From Parietaria judaica (Eukaryota > Streptophyta > Magnoliopsida > Rosales > Urticaceae), in NCBI GenBank assembly GCA_954871525.1, contig OX940868.1:26407056-26471055 (forward strand): a DNA stretch of 64,000 nt, written 5' to 3'. A model generated the notes under the pieces. That model was not told where the DNA came from. It was given only the letters and a program-made list of their open reading frames with translations, and ran no database searches. This document shows, one piece after another, positions 47,680 through 60,543 of this stretch. Numbering within the stretch: the first letter of the stretch is position 1; each line of letters starts with the position of its first letter. Made by a program: the position numbers and the translations under genes.

Positions 47680-47960
47680 CCGAAAAGTTGTAAAGAAATC
47701 GCGCACGGTGTTGCTAAACTTGCAATTAAATCTAGAGAAAATATAATTTGATTAGAGTCTGTTCGCCAAGCGTTGAACTTTTTCTTCTGAATGTTTCTAG
47801 TTGTAATTAGGGTCCTGACACTTGTTTTTGTTTGGGACATTCATTCAGTTAATGTTTGGTTGTGGCCTATGATAATTTGATGTGGAGTACTCTTTCCTCT
47901 TCAACCGCACCCGTTTTGAGAGATTGGAGGGTCTAATGAGGCTTGTCTTTCTTTGAAAAA
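47680..47960 (+). pseudogene. Decayed LINE 3' end
   Basis: Reads EIAHGVAKLAIKSRENII, then a stop and LESVRQALN. It aligns with the better-kept copy at 49815-50092 in both the coding tail and the 3' UTR words (TTTGATGTGGAGT, TAATGAGGCTTGTCTTTC). Confidence 0.65.
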
Positions 47961-48544
47961 TAATAATACATATTCATGTTATTTTGCAAAAATTAAATAT
48001 GTAAATACAATGAACTAATTAAACTTATAGCCATGTTTCCATAATATCCCTTCCTTTTGGCAATTACAACACTGTATTTTTCACAAGTATCTTGATAATT
48101 TAATATTTGGTGAAGCGTGTATTTTGTCATTATATATTGCCAACCAACTATTTAATCCACATATTCTATATATTCCTTGATCGGACAAGGTGGCTAAACT
48201 TGAGGCTCAATTAATTGACAGCCTATTTTTTCGGTGCAATAGTTTATGATATGAAATGAATTAGTAATTTCCAAGTTTCCCACTAATCTTTCTTCGAGGT
48301 GGCACGAGCTGGAAATAATCTAAGCAATCAAGCACTTTATGTTTCAGTTTGTTAATCATGCAAATGTTTTTATTTTTTTTATTTTTTTTATTTTATAGAT
48401 TATTGTCCTTTTCATTTAGTACAGATTTTCATTTAATTTAACAAATTTTGAATACGATATTTAAAAATTCTTTTTATCTCAAAATGACACATTCATAAGA
48501 TTTAAATGATATTCAGAATTTTATTAGATCATTCCAAGTTCCTT

Positions 48545-48930
48545 TGAAGTTGTGAGTTCGGTAATCGAAATGTCTTCATTTTCTAGAGACGACCAGTTCA
48601 GGAGAAGTCATATTTGTAGAGAGGGTAATAAAGCAGCATGTGTCTTAGTTAGTTTTGGGCTCAATGTTCGAGTCATCATTGGTGAGGTTCCCACCTTGAT
48701 TCCACCGCTTCCTTCTTTTGTTAACGATGACATTTGTATGAGAGATCATAACATTCGGTTTCTTTAGTTCTCTGCTCTTTCTTTCTTTTATTTGTAAACT
48801 CTCAATTTTTTATTTATATTTATAATATAATGAGCTTTATTTCTTATTTTGCATTCTTTGAGTGTCAATCTCTTTGAACTCAAGCTTACATTGTAAGATT
48901 ATGGACCTTTATCTTTTATTTAAAAATATC
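48545..48930 (+). pseudogene. LINE 3' end, same subfamily as the GDSL-intron copy
   Basis: The frame HICREGNKAACVLVSFG...NDDICM, with an RNase H-like motif, is followed by a 3' UTR (AACTCAAGCTTACATTGTAAGATTATGGACC) that closely matches the minus-strand LINE at 41831-42172. Several frame-preserving changes; the intact motif residues VADALA are altered here. Confidence 0.75.
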
Positions 48931-49151
48931 TAAAAAATAATAATATTTGCAACATAAGTGCCTAAAGTTATCAAAATCTAGTTATAAGGTCTTAATATTT
49001 CTTTCCGCACACGTACATGTTGCTAAAAACATGCACGCATAGTTGACGGCCTAGATGGGATTTAACGTGTCTAAGGGTATAAGTGATAAGAGATTGATAA
49101 CTTAGGTATATATGGCGTCATAATAAAAATATGGATATATAAGTGTGCCAA

Positions 49152-49742
49152 CAGCGGCGTAGCCAGACTTTCATTTCATGCGGAGCACAAAATATATATT
49201 TGATCGATTTTTTTTTCCAATTATGTATATAACAAATTATGAAGAATCATATTGAAGCGACTATTAAAATCGTAAAAATATAATATACTTTTGGATGTAT
49301 TATAGACTAGATATATCGGGTCAAGAAAGAATGAAAGTCTAAAAGCTCATATTCCAGTCATTTTTACTCTTAAACCACAAAAGATCTATTTTTTTCCTTA
49401 GTCACAATTAATGAACAACAACTGTTATTTTCTTTTGTTCAATTTTGAGTCATCGAAACACTAAATTTCTCGCATATCACTTATGTAGTTGGCCTTGTCA
49501 CAGTGTAAGCTTCGGGTTTTGCTCGTTTGAGGATTCTCCAGTCTTTCTCCATGAAGCCTTGTTTAACGAAATTGAATGATAATTTTTGGGCGCTCTTTCC
49601 TCGCCCGAGTTACACCCGTTCAAGAGGCCTAAAGAGTTTTCACAAGGCCCTTCATACTTTCAAAATAACAACAAAATATGAAGATTTTTTCAAATGAGCG
49701 TATGCATGTGCATCTATTGGTGCACATGTAGCTTTGCCACTG
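49152..49742. mobile_element. Non-autonomous hAT element
   Basis: Ends are CAGCGGCGTAGCCAGACTT and, reverse-complemented on the right, CAGTGGCAAAGCTACATG. It is flanked by TGTGCCAA (49144-49151) and TGTACCAA (49743-49750), an 8-bp target duplication with one change. No transposase ORF. Confidence 0.8.
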
Positions 49743-49814
49743 TGTACCAATAATAATAACTAAGTATGTATATGCTGCTAATATTTCTTACATTTATAAC
49801 AAACCTGGAAAGAA

Positions 49815-50092
49815 TACCATGTAGCGAGTTTCGCGCATGGTCTTGCTAAACTCGCTACTAAGTCTAGAGGCAATATTGTTTGGTTGGAGTATGTTCCACC
49901 AAGTGTTGAACCTCTTCTCTTTAAAGATTCAGGATGTAATGATGGAGTTCCGACCCTTGTTCGGAACGCTTGAAGGGTTGTGGCCAAAGGTAATTTGATG
50001 TGGAGTTCTCTTCCCTCTCGAGCCACACTCGTTTGGGGGACTCGAAGGGTTTAATGAGTCTCGTCTTTCTTTCAAAAATTTAAAAAATAGTA
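49815..50092 (+). pseudogene. LINE 3' end with intact C-terminal frame
   Basis: Frame ASFAHGLAKLATKSRGNIVW...LVRNA ends with TGA at 49972. It is followed by a 3' UTR and an A-rich tail near 50080-50090. VAHGLAK-type sequence is the RNase H-like C-terminus of plant LINE polyproteins. The copy is 5'-truncated. Confidence 0.7.
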
Positions 50093-51051
50093 ACTTTGAC
50101 TAAAGTCAACAAGTTTATTAATTTTCTCCAACTAGGAATGACATAACCCTTTTCAAACTTAGATTTTGTTGAAAAGAAAACTCGTTAGGAAAATAATGAT
50201 AATAAATGTTGCAGAATATATAGGAATAATAGTTGTTTTTGATGAAATAAACCTCCAAAATAGTCCAAACATTCAAAGAGAAAGATATGATCATGTGATG
50301 AAGACCTAATTCCGGATTTCATGTTGTTACGTTGTATAGTATACTATTATAATTTAGTAATTAACTACAGTACTTAAGAGCTGGCAAGAGAAAGAGCAAA
50401 GTTTAACACCCTTTCAAATTTAAAATCTATTGTACTATTACTATATATAATGAGAAAATTCGCTCTTAATGTGAATATATCGCTATTAAGAGATTATATC
50501 TTAATGAGAAATGAAGCCAAAATTCAATCACTAAATTTAATACGAGATTAGGCTTAGTGAAGATTTGACATAGATCCTATTACGAGAACGGTTTTGGTTC
50601 ATAACATTAAATTGCGGTCATTGTAGCTTACACGAGGGTTTCGTCAAACCGTCGTGCAAGACTCTTCCACGATAGTCGAAAGCTTATGTCTGAAAGGTAC
50701 TTATAATCTAACATTTGTAATCCAATTTAATCATATTTGGCAATTGCATTGAAGGCAAAGATCCCAACATTAAAACTACTTAGCAAAAGAAAATTTGTAT
50801 TAGGATAAGCACATTTGCTAAACAAAAGTGCCAGAAAAAGCTTATATTTAAAGCAATATTAAATGAAAAGCAACCCATTAAGTAAGCAATTTGCTCTTCA
50901 TTCTTCTCCTCCTCCACTGTTTCTTATTGTGCACAACATGAATTCGAGGCGAGTTTTGCCACTCAACGATTATAAAATTAGACGAAACACAGAATCAACA
51001 TTGAGAACTCCACAAAAATGATTAGATGAAGCGCACAAGTCAACACCAGAT
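50093..51051. other. ERF upstream region
   Basis: AT-rich, no gene or repeat recognised; it must include the distal promoter of the ERF gene. Confidence 0.5.
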
Positions 51052-51060
51052 TATATAAAT
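51052..51060 (+). promoter_or_regulatory. Likely TATA box of the ERF gene
   Basis: TATATAAAT, 205 bp upstream of the ATG, would give a leader of about 175 nt. A second TATATAAA at 51225-51232 is only 33 bp from the ATG, which would leave almost no leader, so the upstream box is preferred. Confidence 0.4.
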
Positions 51061-51264
51061 ACAGGTCAATATTATATATTCCTTAATCCCCAAGCCCTAA
51101 TTCCCTCCCATAGTTTACTTGATGCACAAGTTTCCAATTCATAAAAACAAAGCACTATCCATCCAAGCTGTTCAGATCACGCGTTGAGTTGTTCCATTAT
51201 TATTATAGCTTTATTTCTCCATAATATATAAACCCTAGTTTCTTCATATCACTAAAAAAACATC

Positions 51265-52097
51265 ATGACTCATCACCAAGCTATACTAGAGAACGTGTGG
51301 GCCAAGTTCATCAACGGAGAGGAGAAGGAAATTTATCAAGGAACGAGAGATCAGTATCATGACACGTCAGTATGGGAGGAGCTGCCTCGTCTTGAGGAAA
51401 GCGACGGGTCGCCGGAGATTCTCCAACGGCTACCAAGCCTCGGAAGGTGGTTCTCTATGGGACCCGAAGCTTGGGAAGGCCTTCTCGAAAGCATCGTTCT
51501 TCCTCCAAGCTTTTCGGAAACGGTGAGTCTTTTTTGTTTTTATTTTTCAGAGTTGCTTAAATTATGAATTATGATGTATCTCAAGAATATTAGATCAATT
51601 TTCCAACCAACTGAACTAATTTTATTGATAAAACGCAGCAATCTCGAGCGGAAGCGGCCAGCGAGGCAGAGAGCAGGAAGAAATCAGCAGCCATATTGAG
51701 GAGGCACTACCGCGGGGTACGTCGACGGCCTTGGGGCAAGTACGCGGCGGAGATTCGGGATTCGTCCCGGAACGGTGCACGCACATGGCTCGGTACGTTC
51801 GACACGGCGGAGGAAGCCGCGTTGGCATACGACAAGGCTGCGCTGAGGATCAGAGGCCCCGTTAAGGCCTCCCTCAACTTCCCTCTCGACACAGTCGCAG
51901 AAGCGCTGAGGATGGACGGCGGAGAAGAGCCGGTCGGATCAAAGAAAAGAGCCTCGAGAGAGTTAGGCCGATGTGGGTACGACGGTGATCGGCTAGTTAA
52001 GAGAAGGGCAGGTGTGGAAGATGCGTTTGAGAATGGTGTGTTTGTGTTCGAGGATCTAGGGAGTGATTATTTGGATGCTTTGCTTGCTTCTATATGA
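51265..52097 (+). CDS. ERF091: AP2/ERF transcription factor, ERF091-like
   Basis: Plant ethylene-response-factor type DNA-binding protein expected to bind GCC-box elements in the nucleus. Exons 51265-51522 and 51639-52097 join in frame to 238 residues. One complete AP2/ERF domain starts at [20 protein letters not shown] and continues [20 protein letters not shown] and KASLNFP. It has Ala and Asp at the positions typical of ERF rather than DREB proteins ([17 protein letters not shown]). The N-terminal half is acidic and Trp-containing ([11 protein letters not shown]), and the C-terminus is acidic ([15 protein letters not shown]), a possible activation region. A basic stretch (KKRAS, VKRRAG) may serve nuclear import. 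The intron upstream of the domain is unusual in the family. Assignment to ERF091 (At4g18450) rests mainly on its being near DTD and SNI1 and is less sure than the family call. Confidence 0.9.
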
Positions 52098-52126
52098 TTG
52101 AATTACCAACCTTAACAAGAGAAGTG

Positions 52127-52157
<31 letters not shown>

Positions 52158-55100
52158 TCGTACGTATAGTTTCATGCATCATATACAAAAACTGACTTTC
52201 TATATAGGTCTATGTTATACTTCATTCATTGTTGATCTAAACCTTTATTATTTCTTATTAGTATAGCCTGTTGCTATTTACTTACGATATATAATTGATT
52301 TTGACTTCCTTGCATATACATGAGTATATATGAACTTCCAGAGTATATATATTTTGGGTTTGTTTGTGTGTAATTTGGATTAAACTATTGTAATTTGTTA
52401 TTTGTTCGCGTAATTACTAAATTATGTATGATTTATTATGATAGATAATATATATATAACCTTTATGTATTGGTTTATTATATGCTCTTATAGTAAATAA
52501 TATGCAAATCTAAATTTAGGTGTAGTTAAATGGTGAATATATATATATAAGTTGTACAGGCAAACCAATCTTTTTTGTCAAACATTCTTGCAAATTTCAC
52601 TGTGTTTAGAGTTACACTCTACAATACGACTTTTTTGAACCGTTGTAAGGACTTTCCTATAATTATAGTAGGTGCGGCGAAAACGACATTGTTTTTGCTC
52701 GGAAAACGACATGATATATACAGTCACTAGTTGAGGGATGTGATTGGAAAATTAAAGGATATAAAACAGTTATCCAAAAACGACAAAGATATGTTCAATA
52801 TCCTAACTAAAACTCAACAAAAAATGACAAGTAAGATAAAGACAACACTTTATTACCTAGGAATCAAATTTTGGGACTCTTTTCGGTCTTGTTCCTTGTT
52901 TTAGTGCATTTAAAAAACCGGCTCGATTCGGGTCCTATTTCAGAAGAAGAAGGAAAAAAAACCGATTTTTGTAAACCAAGAACCAAGACCAAGTAGTAGT
53001 ACCACTATTCGGAGGTGAACTCGATACTACCGTATGTTTCGATTCATACAAAAATATATCAATATAACATTTATATTCATATCCTTCATTATACACTAAA
53101 AAACAGGTTAAATCTACAACATAAATTTTACAAAATGTACTTGACACAAAACACAATCATCAAAATCATATTAATGTAGTTATCATATGTAAATTCTATT
53201 TAGTATTCCTTACGATTTTAGGAACTGAGAATGATGAAAAAAAAATTGCAGATAAAATCGGTAGTACGCTTGCTAAACAAGTAGTTGACAAATAAAACCG
53301 CAAGTGGTGTTGGCTACCAAGTACCGACTATCGACTTTCACAGTAGTCACGCATTTTATGAAAAGAAATCGAATTTTAGTGACATATATTGTCGGTAAAT
53401 TCAGTTTTGGGTATAAAGTTCAAGTTTAGTACTTTTTCTATATCACAATAATACACATATCTCTGAACAATACATGATTTAAGGCTAAAATGAAATTTTG
53501 AATGCAAAAATTATAATTGTTGGGCCCATTTTCGGCTCCTTCTCCTTCTCCATTCCTTTTTATTTTTATTTTTATTTTAAGGACCTGATTATAACTCTTG
53601 TATTTTTTTCTCCCACCCCGTTTGTAACTTCCGGGGACGTTTCGTATTTATACTCAATCTTGTAACAATACTCATGTCGCGTAATGAAGCAAGCACCTTG
53701 TAAACGGGCCAAACCACATCACATTTTCGGATGCTTGTTCCACGGCATTGCTTTATTTTATTTCAAGAATTGTTGCTCCTCACTCTAAAAATAAGCTGTT
53801 CCTCGATGAAAAATAAAAACAATAATAAATTAATATTTTAGAAACACGCAAAAGAGACTATAACTAGACCTAGAGGTTAAAAAAAATTCGTCCACAACTG
53901 ATCAACTGGCTTATAGTATAACAACAGATTTAGCGACAAATTAAGAAAAAGATATATAAACTGAGATACGACAATGGAACTGAAAACGACATCATAAGAG
54001 ATAATAACATGATGATCATCTTGTAAGAGTACGGGTACTTGTTCGCTGCGAAATGACTTATAAATTGCGTACGACAGCATATGAATTAGGAGATGTCTGA
54101 AGTGAACCAATACATATTAACAAAACTATGCCCCACATTAATTACCAAATTTACACAACTTAATTCCCAAATTAGTTAAATAGAATTCACAGTATATTAT
54201 AGTTAGAAATCATAAACTAATAAAAAAAAGTATCAGTCAACTCATTGTTTTTTTAATACGTGTTATGTGTCACCAAAATGGAGCGACATATGTACACATG
54301 ATATGACTAACATGGCATTTTCATAAGCAAGAGGAGGAATACATTTTTTACGACTAATAAATATTAGTTGACTATACATAATAATATTATACTCCCAAGT
54401 TTCTGTGCCATAAGCACATAAAAAAAATATAAGTGTATGCTTTGGTAAAAATAAAATATCTGATGTTTAGCGGTGTGTTTCTTGTAGGGATTCTATTTAA
54501 TTACCTATTTTTATTTTTCACAACAATATACCCTCTATCTATTAAACAATCAAAATATTACCCACTAAGTTCAACTTGACAATACGACTCATTTTGTTAT
54601 TAAATTAATTTCTTAAAAAAAAGAGAAATTCCTAAAATTAGCTATTGGAATTGTTTTTTCGAGAACATATGTATGGCATTTTTTTTTATCAAAATAAAAT
54701 TAGAAGGCATATAAAAATAAATATGTAAATTTATGAATAAAACGTAATTTTAAACTTTTTGTGAATATAAAACAATGAGAGATAATAAAAATGAAGTTAA
54801 AATATACTTTGATATAACTATTTTTATATATTAAAATTAGAGAGTACATTGATAAAACTAAAATATATAAATATATATATATAGAGAGATTGGTTTGCAT
54901 GTGCACCATTGAATTGAATTGATAGCATGCATTTAAGTTGATGATGTTGGTTTATTTACTGCAATCACGCTACAGCATTTAGTATTCGCAAGCGCAATTT
55001 GTGCTGAGACACACATACCTATTTTCTTGCTTCCATATTTTAATTATTTCCACATTTATTATAATCATGTGCAACGAAATAATTTGACTAGAATCTTGCT

Positions 55101-56697
55101 TTTTTCTGGGGGATACAATATCGATGTGATTTAAATGAATATATATTCACGTTCTCTTCTTTGTTAATCACTGCGTTTTCCTTTGAACCACTTAATCTAT
55201 CCTAGATTGGGGATATAAATAGGGATTATGGTCATAATTTTTTTATTTATTTAAAGGTATGTTTGTTCTTAGGTCGGAAATTTAAAATAATGAAACAAAA
55301 AGAGATAAAATACACAATTCACTTAATATATAGCTCGTGTTTACACGAATGCACTGAGTTTTAGGTATAGTAACTGACCATGATTTGAAACACAAATTAA
55401 ACATTATATATATGTCATATTAAATACGGAGAGAAATTAAGTGTCGAATTAAAAAAAATAAAAAAAAATAAACTGCTAATAATTAATTTGTAAATGATCA
55501 TCACTTTGAAATTGTTTGTAAAAAAGCTGTCATGGTTCTAAGAAGTTACATTTCCATATTAAGACATGATCATGCTCCTAGTTATTAACTAGCATATTAT
55601 ATACTTAATTTTTCAGGTGATTACAATCAATGAAAGGCGCAATTATTAATTACTCATTTATCAATCCATAGTTTTAGTCTTTTTACTATATATATATATG
55701 TGTATATATGATGTAATACTTTTTTTCACTTTTTTAATAGATTACGAGACTAACGATTATTAGATAAAGAGCGTACACGATCAAATAAAGAGAGTATCCG
55801 AATACAAATGAGAGAAATACCAACTCAATCTACGCGAACAACAATTTTCGCAAGTCCAAAATATTACATATTTTAGAAAATTTGAATGTTTAACAGAAAT
55901 CAATGTATGTTGTACCAAATGACAAGTTTAGCTTAACATCCACAATCACTTACAATAATTGCAATAATACTTTAGTTCTCTAACTAAATTAAAAAGAAAA
56001 AGAAAAATACATTAACGCTCGCAAAAAGCCATCATACCGTCACTAATACAACTGATCTCGAACTCTACCAGTGACTTGATGTGATATCCGTTGCACCCTT
56101 GTTCCCTGAAAAATTTCTCATATTTTATATGAAAATGCAAATCTTCTAATTATAATTAAAAGTAAAGACAATCACTAATGGGTAGATTGTCGTTTTGGTA
56201 AAGCCAGAATGAATTAATGCAGAAAAAACATCAAGTAATTCAGCGACATGCATGTGAAGAAGTGACATTCATTGAACAAAAACCCTAAAGAAAGCAAGAA
56301 AAAAAGGAGAAACTCCAAAAGCCTAGAAAGCACAGAGTTAATATATTTCCATAATTCGTGCAGACAGATTGGTAGGAAGAGTTGAGAAACATGATTGAGA
56401 GAATGGATAATAGTAACACAAAAATGGCAAGCAAGTCAATAAATAGGATGTACAAGGACTAATAGTACGTGCAGTCTTGGACGACATCAAAAGATGGACA
56501 TATCCCATCTTTATCTTATATATTTGTATTGTATCTAACGTGATCATACACGTAATAAATATATATATATATATATGTGAGTGTGTGTGTGTGTCAGCAA
56601 ATGGATTTAATGCGAGGAATGGGCGTTGGGCCTTGCAAAAGGACACACACGTTTGCAAGCTTTGACTGTAATTGAAGACAAATCGATAGACTTGTTG
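52098..56697. other. Long AT-rich spacer
   Basis: The first ~200 bp contain the ERF 3' UTR with a (TA)n run at 52128-52151. Beyond that no gene was found. Short repeats of the CCGGTTTC/AACCAAGAACC type at 52880-53000 and a GC-richer patch at 53520-53720 suggest old transposons without resolvable ends. Confidence 0.5.
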
Positions 56698-57018
56698 TTT
56701 TCTTCCGGGTAATTGACGGCATAAATGGCCAAAGTTTTTACTTTCCCGTAGGGCATGATGTCAATCTTCAAAAATGATGGCAAAAACCTCTAAAGTGCAC
56801 TAATCACGTTAATTACAAATTTTCATCCAATTAAGTCAATGTCTATTACTCAAATGATGATGTGGCACAATTGACTGCCACATGGACAACTACGTGGCAT
56901 GCCACGTCATTTATTATTAATAAAAAATTATTTTTTTGTCCGGCCCCCACTTCTCTCCTTCCCCTTCCAAACTGCCACATCTTGTATGTAAGTACCCTAA
57001 AAAATTTCATATACAATG

Positions 57019-57078
57019 TCAGAACCCATGACCTATCCCTCCGAAACAAGGCATCAAACTATCACACCAAGTTTATTT
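57019..57078 (-). other. tRNA-like module, left arm
   Basis: On the minus strand GATAGTTTGATGCCTTG (A-box-like) precedes GGTCATGGGTTCTGAC (B-box-like). It mirrors 57850-57905 in the right arm. Confidence 0.4.
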
Positions 57079-57849
57079 CATATTACACTAAGATAAAATA
57101 AAAAATTTAATTAGCGAATATATCTATTAATAAGAACTATTAGACATATAATAGATTTTGTGACGTACTAAGTTTAATTAGGTTAATAAACATTAACAAT
57201 TAGCTTCGTATAAATATAATACTTAAGTTAAAAAGTATAAATTTGTAACATATTTATAAAACTGAAAATTATGATAAACATCATTGGAATACAAATATGT
57301 TTCGTGATACTAAAGTTAATCAAAACATTATATTACTTAATTTTAAAAAGTATAATTTATAAATATTAATTAAGTTAAAAATTAAATTCAACTACTGAAA
57401 TAGTTTTATGTAATAATAAATATTTTTATGTGTATTTTTGTCACATACAGTATGTACCTTTATTATTTCATAACAAAAATATTAAAAATTAAGTTTCATT
57501 TTGTGACATATTAATATTAATTTACCTTAGATAAATATGAACATTTTTTTGAACGGTATATGAATATTTTGTTGTATACTTTGGTTATTGAAACATATAT
57601 ATAGTTAAAAAGTTTACCAACTAATAACTTAATAAGAAAAAAAAAAGTTAACCGAGGCCTGACCCAAAAAATTTAACTCGAAACTGTCCCAGAAAAGTCA
57701 ATCTGAGCCCGACCCTAAAAATTCAAAGAGACAAACTGTCCCAGAAAAGTCTAATAATGCTTATTAATAAACAGATTTGTTTTTCTTTTTCTTTTTAGGA
57801 GACAAATTTGTTGTCTAAATTGTTATTGTATCACAGTTTAACATAAAAT

Positions 57850-57905
57850 AAACTTGTAGTGGTTTGGTGTCTTGTTTTAAAGGGATGGGCATGAGTTCCA
57901 ACCTT
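57850..57905 (+). other. tRNA-like module, right arm
   Basis: TAGTGGTTTGGTGTC (A-box-like) at 57857 and GGGCATGAGTTCCAACC (B-box-like) at 57887, with spacing a little shorter than in a tRNA. Confidence 0.4.
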
Positions 57906-58239
57906 ATAAAATTTTGGGTATTTATGTATGACTTGGCAGTATTTGGGAGAGAGTGAACAGACACATGGCAACATGGTAGATGAATGAGAAACGTGGCCCC
58001 ACAAAAAATTGAAAATAATAATAATAAATAACGTGGCGTGCCACGTAATTGTCTGTGTGGCGGTCAACGCTGCCATATCATGAGTTGACTAACAAACATC
58101 CACTTAATTAGATAGAAATTCGTAATTACCATGATTAGTGAACTTTGGATATTTTTGCCGCTATTTTTTGGGATTGGCATCGTGCCTACGGGAAAGTGAA
58201 AACTTTGGCTATTTATGCCGCTAATTACCCTTTTCTTCA

Positions 58240-59111
58240 TTTTTTTACTTATAAAATGCATTAGGTGATGATAATAAAAACAAAATAAAATGCATATAAA
58301 TATGATAATATATTATATAAAATATACATTTATAGTTGTGTTTGATATATCTAATACGCATTAGGGCTTGCTGCCATGTTTCTAGGATCTCTTGGCTGCT
58401 AAATATGATGACATTAGATGTCATGTGATGTACCCGGCCGGCATAATTTTGTTCATGAAATTCGATTTTTACATTAATGACGTCAAGGTTCTTTTTCGGA
58501 TATTAAGTTTTTTAAAATTTACTATAAATAATGTCTATGTATAGCACGTATAGCATTGAAGTTTAGTGTGGGCACATAAAAATATAACAAGACAAAAAAA
58601 ACCCAAGGGAAAATACACTTACATGAAACAAAAAAACAGAAAAAGAGATTCACCAAATATTAGGAAACTTTGCAGAATGTTTGGTGTGGGAATTTACCAT
58701 AGTTTAAGCCTATAATATTTTGAAATAGCTATAAAAATGGATAATTACACATTTGTATATGATAGGTAACATTAGTATATTATATTTAGTTATTTACACA
58801 TTTGTAACAAACAAAACACATACCAAAATTTATTTAGACTTCTAAATTCTAGTTCTCTATACGCTTCTTTGAATGATGCCATATTTACTATTTTTGATTA
58901 GGTATATCATTCCGTCATGGGTGTCCCATATATTTATATATATTTATATATATTTGCAAGGTGATCATGATTCATGACGGCTGAGTATTGAATGTAAGAG
59001 AAAAAAAAAAGGTTGAACGTAGAAACGCATTGTTCCCAACTTCTCGCATAATTCATGGCTGGGCGGTCCTATTCCTATTCCTGATTACGCTTTTCAATAC
59101 ACTAATTTCGC
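58240..59111. other. AT-rich spacer
   Basis: No gene or bounded repeat recognised. Confidence 0.5.
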
Positions 59112-60024
59112 TAGGCAAAAATTTTATAACTGTTTTTCGGTATCGTCTGGTTTCAATATCGATCCGGTTTGGGTTTTTAAATTTTTTTTGATAAATCTAG
59201 TTAAAAACCAAGAACCAAATACTTATCGGTTATCGGTTTCCGATACCGAGAACTGATACTAAAGCATTATTTCTCAAATTTTGGTATCGGTTCCAGTTAT
59301 GAACAACATGTCGTTTTAAATTTTGTACTACATATTTTTTTTTTTTTAAATGTACTACATGCCGACTTGATCTTATGACTTATTTAGTCTGGTTTGTTTT
59401 AGCACAAATACTTTTGCAAATCTAGTTGGTTAAATGTGTTGAAAGGAACACGTAGAATGTAGACTCTATAAAACAACAACGTATATGACTATTTGCAAAT
59501 CTATTTCGTGTATACAAAATTACAACTCAGTATACAGTCTACCCTAAATGATAATTCTTCTTTTATCTTTCTCAAACGCAAATTTCTTTAAATTGTTTAT
59601 TTCAAAAGAAAGCTCTGAACCTCCCGTTTCAACTTCCGTTCCCTCCGCTATTACCGGTGGTAGTACCATAGTATGTAGTAGTAGTAGTAACATGCATAAG
59701 AAAAAAGACAAGGAGAAATCAAAATCAAAGGAAAAGAAATGACATGATTTTATTATATTGAATGTTTTTATGTATTAGACATGTATTATATATTTCGGAC
59801 ATGGTATTTTTATTTTTTTTCTCAAAATTTTCATGGTTTATGTATCAATTTTTTCTCGATCTTTTTTCTTCTTTATCGGTTTCAGTTTGATAAAAAAAAT
59901 CACGAAATTTTAGAACCAGTACCAATACCAATACTAAATAAAACATACCTTGATTTTTCAATACCATGACCAAAAAACTTAATTTACCAGTTATCGGTAC
60001 CGGTTTCACCCTGAAATTTCACTA
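59112..60024. mobile_element. Possible hAT relic
   Basis: The left end TAGGCAAAAATTTTATAACTG and the right end, reverse complement TAGTGAAATTTCAGGGTGAAAC, resemble the ends of the hAT element at 30271. The interior is likewise full of GGTATCGGTTCC-type words. No 8-bp target duplication could be found. A small frame at 59548-59742 ends in a Ser/Lys-rich tract reminiscent of the N-terminus of plant hAT proteins, but this is weak. Confidence 0.35.
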
Positions 60025-60130
60025 CCATTCGATCACTCTTTCATGGTCATCGTCAGATTTTCCTCCAGGTCAAAAAATAAAAATATATTTCTATATGCCT
60101 TTTGGAACAAATAAGTTAATAAAGTATATT

Positions 60131-60168
<38 letters not shown>

Positions 60169-60538
60169 ATAAGATTTAACTAAGCACTCCTAATTAGATG
60201 AAAAAAAGTCTCTGCGTCTGCAAAACACAGTTATTCGTTGATTGTCAAAATAATCCTTTTATCGATCTAACTTTCGCAATTATTTATTTCATAATATACA
60301 GAAACTATTACTTGAACAAGCATTAATATTTACCTAAGTTATTCCCTAATTTTTTTTTTTTAAAAAAATTACCTAAGTTATTTTATGCCCAGCTACAATA
60401 TATACAACATTATTATAATAAAACAAAAATGCATGCTGAAAATTATAGACGAAGCATGTTGTTGGCTCGTTATTTTTCTGTCGATTTAAAGTATAAATGT
60501 GAAGGGAACATGCTTTAGTAGGATAATGATTAGAAAAT
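60025..60538. other. AT-rich spacer with a (TA)n run
   Basis: A TA microsatellite at about 60133-60165; nothing else recognised. Confidence 0.6.
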
Positions 60539-60543
60539 CACGG

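Larger units (their letters stand above)
56707..58230. mobile_element. Mutator-like foldback element, 1.52 kb, with tRNA-like arms
   Basis: The left end GGGTAATTGACGGCATAAAT is mirrored by the right end, reverse complement GGGTAATTAGCGGCATAAAT. The arms of about 400 bp match imperfectly (CCAAAG, TTTCCCGTAGG, ACGTGGC(A/G)(T/C)GCCACGT). Flanking 9-mers TTTTCTTCC (56698-56706) and TTTTCTTCA (58231-58239) agree at 8 of 9 bases. The middle is AT-rich and includes a few minisatellite units at 57650-57760 like those of the 44573 element. No transposase. Confidence 0.88.

Noticed and set aside
47680..50092. Short coding frames treated as host genes
   Set aside because: They carry LINE RNase H-like tails, followed by related 3' UTRs and A-rich ends.
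59548..59742. A Ser/Lys-rich small protein gene
   Set aside because: Low-complexity tail, no start context or homologue recognised, and inside a probable hAT relic.
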